From NCBI GenBank assembly GCA_015680685.1, contig MNCI01023689.1:259980-323979 (forward strand): DNA of 64,000 bases, in the 5' to 3' direction. Position 1 is the stretch's first letter. Each line of letters starts with the position of its first letter. The stretch comes from Gnetum montanum (Eukaryota > Streptophyta > Gnetopsida > Gnetales > Gnetaceae). Below the pieces are notes generated by a model. The model saw only the letters and a list, made by a program, of their open reading frames with translations, made no database searches and was not told the origin of the DNA. Shown one piece after another: positions 45,661 through 55,989 of the stretch. The position numbers and the translations under genes were made by a program.

Positions 45661-47662
45661 CGTGCTAAAAGACGCAACAGTCTACAACACAACGCGGCAT
45701 GTGGCGACACATTGCTGCAGAATGCATATCATTCCGTATTTGCATCAACGAAATCTTCGGCTCGTACCATTAGTTATTTTAAGTAAAAGATACCGGTGCC
45801 TCTGGACACCGTATTAGAAAAAGATAGGAAAGAAGTTTCTAAAATCAAAACCAATTTGGCGTTGGAGCATCCTCACGAGGGGTAGAAAAATGGGGTGAAA
45901 ATTTAGACCGATATCGTTGCTCCTTGAAAGACACGAGACTAGATTATTTCATCCAAGACAAATGCTTTATTCCACCTTCCCAAAAATAGGATTTGTGGAA
46001 AGCGAGGTATAACCTGAAAAATGAACAACATTCTGGAGAGTGGGGGGGATTCTCTATGTTCAAATATGGCAGCATGGCCCGTGTCAGTCCTCTAGTGTTA
46101 CGTTGAACCGAATGTTAGCCACTCATTGGGTCCGACGTTTCACGCAAAACAAATGGATGCACATTGAACATTGAACGAACGAACCAATCCCACTTTTGCA
46201 AAGAATTGGGACCCAAACAAAACACCACAACGCAGCTGCCGTGGTTGAACAAATGACGAATGAATAAAGCAGCCGAATGCGACATTGCAAGTAGACTCGA
46301 AAATTGGCCTCTAGTATTAAAATTATGCGTCCTCTTTTTACCTGTTGCAGTGGAATTTATGAATGTTGTTGCTTTCCAGAGGAGTGGCTTCGTGTAGCTT
46401 TTTGACAACGAGTTGTTAAACGCTTTTTTCTGCTGTTTCAGATTCATGCGCTTTTTTATTTTTCTTTTTTTGTTTGGTAGCCGAGTCCGGCGAGATTCTG
46501 CGAGTCCATATTGTACAGAGCGGCATGGCATTTCGATGCAAACCCGCTCCGTGCGAGAGCGTATTTATCCCTGATCAAGGTTTCTTTATTTGCTAATGAC
46601 ATGAGGCAGGCGGCATGGAAGATGACGTGTATAAATTATATTTCTCGCTTTCTGCAGAGGCGTGGAGCAGCACGGCTCTTTGCTTTATTTTGGTACTGAC
46701 TTCGGCAGAGTAGCAGCGGGGATAGAGAAGAAGCGAGGAGATTCAAAAGCATAAATATGCTGTCTCAGAATTGAATCATGCAAATCAATGAATCGCTATC
46801 GGTATCATGTACCGGGAAGATGCGCATAGGGGATGATAGAGACGCCAAGAGGAGGTGAGTTCTGAGGTGAGGCAAAGGCCGAGCCGAATCTGTTTTGTGT
46901 ATTTTTGTTTGAGAAAGCTCGGTTGATTGAGCGAAGGCATGACTTCATGATGGCGTTTGATAAGCTGCTATCTCAAAATAGGGGCCCTTGCAGAGTTGCA
47001 GTGACGACGCCGAGGCAATCATGAAAGCGGACACAGCATCGTCGCGAATTATTTAATGTCCTGATGCGGTTTCGGAAATGGCTTTTCCAAAATGCGAGAG
47101 TGAGCAGTCCTTCACATGCGCAGAGTCAACTGCTGATGTTTGCGCAGTTTTCTATTCCTCATTATGATCTTCGTGATTGTGAGGCATGACATATTCACGG
47201 GAAGGCGCGATAAAGGACAAGGTGATCCTCTCAGCCTGTGCCTCGCCACTGTACAGAGAGCCGTTGATTGAGAAAATAAGTGAAATTTGAGAGATTAGAA
47301 AAGGAATCCATGATCGCTTTAGTGCGCTGTCCAGAGACAAAGATATTCGTCCTCTTCGGCCTTTTTCTTGCTTTCTTTGATGTTGTCTTCGGTTCATAGC
47401 CTTAACAATTGCGGGAGGTCTTAGCCTTCTAAACCGTGTAAGATGCTAATAGATATTAATAATTTTTAGATTTCGCAAAGGATATCTGAGCTACATGGAA
47501 TGCTAAAGCCATTTGAACATCATATTTATAGAGGTTAGAGCTCTTTCGAGTGAAACGAGAGAGCTTTATAGCCCAGAGGGGTCTGGAGAACTCTTCTAAA
47601 ATCAAATTTGGGAGCTGCATCTGCTTCTGCTTTTGCTTTGCGGATTTCTCGCATGCTAGGCC
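45661..47662 (+). promoter_or_regulatory. 5' flank and promoter region of the ALKBH10B-like gene
   Basis: Base composition becomes clearly more GC-rich and less repetitive than in the flanks. Two TATA-like candidates exist: TATAAATTATAT at 46630-46641, directly after GATGACGTG (an ACGT core), and TATTTATAG at 47523-47531. With the first, a strong donor AGGAG|GTGAGT (46855) and an acceptor GCATGCTAG (ending 47659) just before the ATG would make a 5'-UTR intron. With the second, the leader is simple and about 100 bp. Open frames on the minus strand here (46115-46531, 47152-47397) resemble no protein I know. Confidence 0.4.
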
Positions 47663-50600
47663 ATGGCCAGAGGAAGTGAAAGTTCTGTGAACAACGGACA
47701 TCCGCATTCGTATTCGGTTAAGGAAATGCGAATGGAAATTCAACAGAAAGACACGTTCATCGCATGGATTCGCGGTGAGTTTGCAGCCGCTAACGCAATC
47801 ATCGACGCTCTGTGCCATCACGTGAGGGAGGTTGGGGAGCCAGGAGAGTACGAAGCCGCGATGGCGTGCATTCAACGGCGCAGAATGCTGTGGATTCCCG
47901 TGTTGCAAATGCAGCATTACTACTCTGTAGCAGACGTAGCTTCCTCGCTTCGTCGCGTTGCCTCAGAGAAAACCTCTCGTCCGGCTGTGTCCCCCTGCAT
48001 GGTTTCCCGATTCTCGGACTCCGAGAATCGCTCTAGCAAGGATGGTGATCATGATTCAGGTACACGCAATTAACTTCATCTTATAAAGTTATAGTTTTGC
48101 ATTTTTAAATAAGGTCGTTAGTTCGATTTTTGAAAGAGTATGTGGCTAGACATTTTGGAATCTAAGGATCTTGATTTTTCAATTTATAGTTTTGTTTCAA
48201 TTTCATGCAATTTTTAATGATTAGTTTAAAGTTTAAATAAGGTTGCTACTTCGATTTTTGACAGAGCATGTGGTTAGACATTTTTTGGAATCGAAGGATC
48301 TTTATTTTTCAATTTATGTTTTTGTTTTCAATTTCATGCAATTTTTAATGATTACTATAAAAGCTTAAAATTTTTCAACCTGGAGAACATTTTAAAAGGT
48401 TTGTTTTGTCCTAGAACCCTTTGAGTAAAGAATTTCCATTTCATGGGGAAAATTGTTCATTTGCAAATAGCATTTTCTATGGTCATTTGGCTTTACCGAA
48501 TTTTTCAAATTGGTGTGTGTAAACTTTGTTAACCTCTGTTTTCAAGGAGAAAAATCCTGTTTCCAAGTTGATTTGAGTTTGCTTTTTTTCACTTCTGCGT
48601 ACTGGACCCTTGTATGCTTTTTCTTTCTCATTTGCCTTAGGATATTCCCTTTGGTCCTGCTCCGTGAATAGAGAAAGCAAGCTGCTTTTTTAGTGCTTTG
48701 CCTCTTGGTGGAAAATTATTGAAGTATATCATTGACTGCTGCAAACCGAGAGGTTAGTGGTGTTTTATCACATTACTTTCCATGGCGCCAGTGTTTGTTC
48801 CTTTTTTGACTCTAGAGAAATCCTGTCAGATGTTTTCTTAACATGCTCTGACAGAATTGTTCCAGCCTCACAGTCATTTGTTTAAATCCCATTTTCGTAC
48901 GGTCTTCACGACTACGTGCTTTTTACATGTTCCATTAAGGTTTCCAAAACCTTAGACCCAATTCATACAAAATAATTAGTTATCTAATAAGCTGCATGTC
49001 CCAACCGGAAGCAATTTTCACAAGGGTTAGTGAGATTGTATGACAGGCAATCCTATATTTTTTTCCCATAGTAAATAAATTCTAGCGGTTGTTATTCTCA
49101 TTTTGCTTTTACTGTTCACAAAACAGGAAGCCCCGAAGAAAACAGTTCTGGATGTTCTGATAAATCTACGGAGCATGATGAAGATAACCACATTGAATTT
49201 ATGCATAAAACTACTGAATTCTTTGAAGCCAATGAATTGGTTGATGGAAAATTGGTAAGTCGCAGTGAAATTCACTTAACCTTGCTACTCATTGTGGTTC
49301 ATCATATAAATTTGGAAATGTAAACTTTCAAGGAATTGATTTGTTGTTGAATGTTTGGTAATTAACAATAGAAACACTTGCGTTCTTCAGATAAATATTG
49401 CAGAAGGCTTGAAGTTGCATGAGACTGTCTTTGAACCTTCAAAGCTGTTACAGCTAACGAAATCAATTCAGGAGCTTCAACTTGCTGGGCAGGAAGGCAA
49501 TCTTAAAGGTCAGCGGAATATTTATTTCCACTGGGCTTTGTGTCATGGTCTCTCAATTTATTCAGTTTTGCAATAAGATATTGCTTCAACGTTCAACCAT
49601 AGCTTCCCAATTACAGCATCATACAATACTTAAAATACAGCTCACATACATGGCTGTCATTATGCTTTTTGCAAAACGTTTTGAATCCTATTAGGCTCAT
49701 CATCAGTTACAATTTCTCAAGGAAGGAGAACAAATGCTGTTTAATGGCTAGTTTGAGGTAAGGCGGGTAATGGCTAGTTTCAAAAAAAAAAAAATATTAA
49801 GAAATAGTTTTTAAGACATAATGATTAATTTTAAATCAGAGAGCAATTGCATTTATTTACATGAATGCATGCTTCCCCTGTTACTTTATTTCAAATGCTA
49901 TTTTTAATGGATTTTCATCTTTCATGCATGAACATTATAACTTGAATGACATTTTAAAGATGATATCTCTCCACACGTAAGATTTGATAGGTTCTTCTTC
50001 CTGGGTTTAAAAAATACTGATGATTATGGTTTTGTTTTGATTTCTCCCAAAATTTGGTTCAATGTTAGTCAATCCAGAAGGTTTCTCATCTTTATTATGT
50101 AGAGATTAATCAAGGTTACTTAATGCACAAAACATGCATATATTCTAAACCATTCATTTAATTTGATTAAACAGGTCAGACATATATACCTTTTAAAAGA
50201 CCCATCAAAGGAAATGGAAGAGAGACACTTCAATTTGGAGTTCCAGTTGTTACGAAGAAGAAAAAAGGTCAAGTCGATGAAACACAAGGTAACCATCCTA
50301 AAATATTTCTGAAAATTTCAATGTTTTTATAGATACAAAGCTTTACAAGTGAATACTATGTCTACCTTCCTAGTTACTGAGAAACCTTAATCCTGTCAGC
50401 TTTTATTGAGAAGTATTTGCATCTACTATAAGTCATTGTGAGCATCCATTATTCTGTTATACACAATGTCCTTTTCTTTAACATCTTATATAGTTTTCCT
50501 AAAATCCCGACTGGTTGAATGCGTCCACACTTATAAAAACTAGAAACGTCTGTTGGTTATCTTAATAAGTACGGCTCTTTCAAAGAGGCCTTGTTTTGTC

Positions 50601-53600
50601 TACGACTTTTTAGATATTTCATTCATGCATAGGGTAGCTGTGTTCATTTACATTTTAAATTTCTTCTCCTTCATGGAAGTGTTCATACGCTCTGTGTCCT
50701 TTACTGTTACTACAATCAAAGTTAGCCATATATGGATTGGTCATAGGACCTTAATTATGAACTGCATGGTGAGTTTATCAAATGTAAAAAGTTCATGCAA
50801 TGATTGTGTTCCCTTAGAAGTAAAAAACAATAACATGGGATTCTTTCATGTTGATACCAAAGCATGAGAAGCTTGTCACTATATTTCTCATAAAAAATTG
50901 TTCGAATCTATTATTCTTTGAAGAAGAGATCTAACTTCTGATTTATCCAGCAGATGTAGAACCAATTCCAAAAGCAATTGAGGATGTAATTAATCACCTA
51001 GTTCAACAGAATTTAATATCTGGAAGGAGACCAGATTGCTGTATCATAAGCTTTTTTAATGAGGTAAGGAACTGCTTTTCTCTAATGAACTATCTGCAAC
51101 AGTGTTCTCTTCTAGGAACTCAGTATATTCCTGTTGTTGGGTTTGTGAATTCAACTTTTATGGTGTTTTTGACCAATTATTTGTTTACCACTGTAATGGC
51201 TTCTTCTGAAAATTATTTGTCTATCCATACTTTAATGTTTTCTGTAGGGTGATTATTCTCAGCCTCACTTGAGCCAGCATCGTTTTGAGCGTCCCATCTA
51301 TACCATTGCATTGGCTGAATGCAATGTTGTATTAGGACGAGCTATTACTATGGATAACCGTGGCAACTATCATGGCGCTTTGAATCTCTCGCTTGCGGCA
51401 GGGTATGTATCCTCCAAGCATTATTTTTCATTTTTATTTTTCCACTAGAGATAAGCTCAAGTTTGTTCTAAATAACGCATCTTTAGCATAAAGCTGAGGC
51501 AACTTTTTCAAAAATTTATCTTCTCAAGTGAAAAGGTTTTACCAATAATACTTGAATACCCCTGGCAAAGGAATGGTATCTAACATAGAGGCTTTCCGTG
51601 ATGTGCAAAGTAAAAACTTAAATCTCTCTGCTGTGATAATTAGTGTTGAATGTTCTGGAATTTTTGCACTTTTTTTCGTAACTGTGATTATCATATCCTA
51701 AATTCTATTTAGAGCATCAAACTAACTTAGCAATATCTAAGATGGGTATATTTGAGGAATTTGATGTGGATTTGGTATGCTATCTCTATAGCTAGGATTC
51801 CATAGTTCCAGTGCCTGAATTTGATGCCTTAAATGGCTTTCATGAATTTCAAAAATCACTTATGGCTTTCATAAGAGGATTCTCTTAATTTCTGTACAAA
51901 TGTTACTTTGAAAATTGTAAATGACTGCAGATGCAACAACACATGGATGTTAAGTACAACATTCATAATATGAAAAGCCACTAAAAAAGTTCAGCTATTT
52001 TTTTATAAAAAATTTCTGATATTGAGTCGTATCTCACATAGAACAAAAGGCTCATTATGATTATTAATTTAAAATAAATCAGCCACCTATTTAACAGACA
52101 TTTGAAATTGCTAGCTAAGTTGTGCAACAGCGATTTCCAACTCTGACCTTTTCATTTCATGAAAAAACAGATATCCAGATCAAGTTCAGATTTTACTTTG
52201 CACCGTAAACATTATTTTGGTTTCCACATCGAAGCATTGTTTCTTTCTTCCATATATCATATTAAAAAACTAATTATTGATTAATCATTAACGGTTCAGA
52301 ACAAACAGTTTAATGATAATTCTGATATTATAAACTGCCAAGAATAAATTACTTAACTTTTTAAACTACAATGATACTAAAAGAATAAATCCAATTTCCA
52401 TCAAGGCGTTCATTGGGTTTGTTGCACTTTGTACTTCTACATAATGCTTCAAGTTGCATCCTTTCAAAAAAGTACTATATTGAAGTAGTTTGTTTTACAG
52501 TTTTGATCTCAAATATTGTCATACACCAGAAAATCAAACTGACAAGTGTTCTGAAAATTCCAATATGCTAAGCACTTGTTTCCTTTTGGTTCTGATCAGA
52601 CCCAAAACAGAAGAAAAAAAATTGAATTTTCTATAACGTGATTTAATAAAGTATTCAAAATTTCATGAAATGTTCAAGGGAAAAATCGTGTTACTTTGGA
52701 AAACAGAGCTACTGGTTCTATGTATTGGATTCTATGATTCATTTTTCCCCTTTCTTATTGATATTTGTTTCTCTGAGCAGCTCATTGATGTCCCTGCAAG
52801 GAAACAGTATCGATATTGCTAAGCATGCAATCTCTTCCTCTCCGGAAAAAAGGATATTTATTACTTTTGCAAAGGTTCTTCCTAGAAATCATCCTGATCC
52901 TACACACTGGAACTTTAATAATCCACACTCGTTGTCTCTATCTGAAAAACCTCAGCCAGGTGGCCATCCAGGAACTGTAAATGGTTTTGCCAGTCATCAA
53001 GCCTATAAACGAGTAGGAACACCTACATTTAAGCGCGGCAATGGCAATACGCCTTTTGGGTTGTCCTGTGCTCCATTGAAGACTCAGCGTGCTATGGTTC
53101 AGGGGATTCAAACATCATCAACAGGCTTGCACGGACAGACAGCAGCAGCAGGCTATCCACCTTCACCAGTGGCTGTCTTGGCACCTGCATGGTCTGGTTA
53201 CCCCAGGATTCCTAGAATGCCTTCTTCTGGAACAGGGGTGTTTCTTCCATGTGGAGAAGCTCTGAGCGACCCAACATGGCCGTTGGCTCTCTCTCCGCAG
53301 CAAGGCCTGATATTTGTTTCACAGATGCTCCCTAGATATGGTTACCTGCCTCAGCCAGAGTTCAGAGGTTCACAATTAATAACCAATTCCTTGAAATTTC
53401 CAGAGTCTCATAAATCTTCAGAAAAGATAACCCCTCTTTCAGATTGTGAGAATTCCTCCACGCCAGGTGCTCTGCCTTTGTCTACAGCTGTTTCCGACGG
53501 AACTGCAATAAATGATGATGGAGCGTCCAAAGTGGATCAATCTGCATTGGATGAAGAGACAAGCAAACCCAAGCCAAACAAGGAGGACGAAAATGCTAAT

Positions 53601-53618
53601 TTGCCAGCAACAGAGTGA
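47663..53618 (+). CDS. ALKBH10B-like 2-oxoglutarate/Fe(II)-dependent RNA demethylase, seven exons
   Basis: Exons: 47663-48059, 49127-49254, 49391-49508, 50175-50288, 50951-51063, 51248-51402 and 52781-53618. All introns are GT-AG, and the sum is 1863 nt, 620 codons plus stop, in frame throughout. Arabidopsis ALKBH10B, as I recall, is a little shorter (about 570). Residues 39-100 hold the family N-terminal block (NAIIDALCHHVREVGEPGEY, RRMLWIPVLQMQHYYSV). Residues 215-240 read GQTYIPFKRPIKG and LQFGVPV. Residues 280-375 are the AlkB-like core: PDCCIISFFNEGDYSQPHL, RFERPIYTIALAE, GNSIDIAKHA and KRIFITFAK, with His357 and Arg366 as expected metal and 2-oxoglutarate ligands. A long, proline-rich, low-complexity C-terminal part contains GTGVFLP at 492. 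The family removes N6-methyladenosine from mRNA. The assignment to the ALKBH9/10 family is firm; the exact orthologue and activity are inferred. Confidence 0.9.
48104..48360. repeat. Tandem duplication in intron 1, about 128 bp x 2
   Basis: Two diverged copies start at TTTAAATAAGGT (48104 and 48232). Each contains TTCGATTTTTGA, ATGTGG.TAGACATTTT and CAATTTCATGCAATTTTTAA. Several substitutions and small indels show the duplication is not recent. Confidence 0.85.
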
Positions 53619-54886
53619 GAAAAAAGTCGGTAACTGCTATTGGAGGGCTTTTTTTAAATTTCTTTAGATGTAGGTGAATTTGACAAATTTCGTGAAACGC
53701 ACTGCAAAGCAAGAGGGCTAAAGCCAGAAAAACATCTGTATTACATTCCAACCTGAGTCGTGCAAAGGATGTGGTAACGTGGTCACACTGAACCATTCTC
53801 GTGAGTAGATGCATAGATGCATTTTCTTAGAGTAATGCCTGAACTGCCAGAAAAAGAGCTTAGGCTGGATTGACAAAACTGGTAGACTTCCTCGGTTTTC
53901 CTCGGCTACATTTAGTTTTAGGGCATGTTACAAAGAGTTTTGATCTCAACTTTTTAATTAGGGTTATCTTTTTTTATGTGTCCACTTTGCTCGGTTTGTG
54001 AATGTAGATGTTCAGAATTCCGTGTACTTTCGAGGTTGAAATAATCTTTAAAGCAGGTTAAATTTCCAACTTGTCATTGGTTTATATAATACTTTAGGCA
54101 ATGGCACTAAAAAAAATATTAAAGAAAATTTTAATGTGGTAATAAATGTATTATAATTTTTAAAGAATGCAAAATGTTATTATAAAAAGGTAATATTATT
54201 TCAAAATGTGTTATAAATCAAAATGCCTTATATATGGCTACATAATACATATGAGATGAATGCTTAAGGCTTATTCTACATAATAAGGTGTAAGGTGTTA
54301 GCTTAGTGGTAAGACTCTTGATTTGGAAACTCCGTTTGATTTTAGTGGGCAATGTTGAACAACTCCTTATTTTTTTATTTTAACAAAAGTTGAGCAAAAA
54401 CCACAAGAACTAGGCTTCAACACTTAGGCCAAATATTTACTCTATAAAATAAAAATATCATTTATTAGTCATCTAAATCATTTTTGTTATTCTCTTTTTT
54501 GAAATGTTAATCATGCAACCTAAATTAGAATTAAAATTTTAAGATATAATAATAATGGATAATGAATTAAAATAATATATATGTTATAATTATCCCTACT
54601 TAAATTGTTGAGACTAACATGAGTGACTTTGGTTGCTTTCAATTTTTTAAGATGGCATTCTAATCTACCCTATAAGAGTTGAACTATTCAAAGTTTATAT
54701 GATTTGCTTTTGAAAATCAACATTTACATAAATGTTGATGAGTAATGAGTTCAGTCATCACTCTACCATACAAATCTAATGAGCATATGCTAGACTTTTA
54801 AGTTAACCAAATTCATAAAAAGCATATAAAAGATTATTTTTTTTATTAAAAGTATGGTTTAACATTAATTCATATGTTTAATAAAG
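53619..54886 (+). other. 3' flank of the ALKBH10B-like gene
   Basis: The 3'-UTR region is followed by AT-rich spacer. AATAAT at 54041-54046 is a possible polyadenylation signal, without support from transcripts. No further gene is seen before element E. Confidence 0.45.
54288..54380 (+). repeat. Second tRNA-derived SINE-like copy
   Basis: GGTGTTAGCTTAGTGGTAAG (54295-54314) is A-box-like. CTCCGTTTGATTTTAGTGGG (54330-54349) sits at B-box distance but is degenerate. A T-rich tail follows (54367-54379), as in plant SINEs of the Au type. It is not a tRNA gene, and it differs from the copy at 42455. Confidence 0.5.
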
Positions 54887-55744
54887 TGATGAGTGGTAAA
54901 GGATTCCAACACTCTAACCATACAAGTCACAAGTGTTCACATGCAACTAGATCGTAATCTTTAGATGGCCAATTTAAGTATACTAGTAAGTTGATAAGAA
55001 GTTTGCGATCGTTGTCTTCTCACTCAGAGTTAGTAAAGTGTGAAACGTATGGTTTAACTCTTAGTAAGGTATACGATGAAATGATGTTGTTGGCTCTTAA
55101 ATGTTAAGTATAAACATAGTGAAAATCAAAGTAAATATTATTACCAAGTATAATGGAAATATAAAGCTACTTTAGCTTATTAGCAATAAGTTTTTGTTCT
55201 TGGTTTTCTGTACATGTCCTAGGCTAATGTAATTCTTACTAGGATTACCAAGTAACTTTATCAATGAGCAAATTAAGCAAAGTCATTATTGGGATACCAA
55301 ACAATTACACTTTATGCTTGAAAGAAATCGTACTTATTTTGCCTTTACTAATGAACATGCTAATGTTAAAAGACTTAGAAAATGTAAATGACATAGTAAA
55401 AGTAAACAACATTAGAAAGCAAATATATTCTACGTGAGATGTTGCAATGATGAAGAACAATCTTGATCTTTCTTGCCATTAATGAATTGTATCTAGGAAC
55501 AATCCATTCAAATAAAGATGTTGTACAATTGTTAATCACCACACTACAGGCATTTACAACTAACTTTAACTTTATGAAAACAAACTACAAGAATTTTGTT
55601 AAGTATTGGCAAAACTTTTTTTTTTTTTTTTTGACATGATAGTGGGCTTGTATTTATAGGCATGAATATGACCTATTACATTGCATCTATGACATCATAT
55701 ATTAGGCTACGATATCATAGTTCTTGACAAAAGTTGTTTTATCA
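54887..55744 (-). repeat. Element E 3' LTR
   Basis: It starts TGATGAGTGGTAAAGG and ends ..TTTTATCA, with the tail, TTACCAAG and ATTACCAAG blocks and decayed GATATC cores (55690-55730). A run of 16 T lies at 55618-55633. Confidence 0.85.
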
Positions 55745-55762
55745 TATCCCCACAACTAACTA
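55745..55762 (-). other. Element E polypurine tract
   Basis: On the minus strand this reads TTAGTTGTGGGGATA up to the LTR border, a relative of AGTCATGGGGGTA in the other elements. Confidence 0.65.
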
Positions 55763-55989
55763 AAAACTCATCCTTAAGTTTTGACAAAAGGAGGATAGAG
55801 TTCATTACAAACTTGTGGGCTTACATGGAGTTGATTTCATGATATATATACATGATTAACTCTAACTATGAATGTTGCATCTTTGTTTAAGTGGTGTTAC
55901 AAAATTATCATGCAACACATGATTGACATATGATAAAAACAAAACAAAACAAAATTTGATGTAGTCTCTTCATGTTCCTAGTGGTAGTG

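Noticed and set aside
46115-46531. Minus-strand open frame of 138 codons upstream of the gene
   Set aside because: No recognisable domain, a composition mix typical of chance frames, and no splice or promoter context. Kept as part of the 5' flank.
47456-47917. Minus-strand open frame of 153 codons overlapping the first exon of the ALKBH10B-like gene
   Set aside because: It is the antisense shadow of a conserved coding exon and its 5' leader, and it resembles no protein I know.
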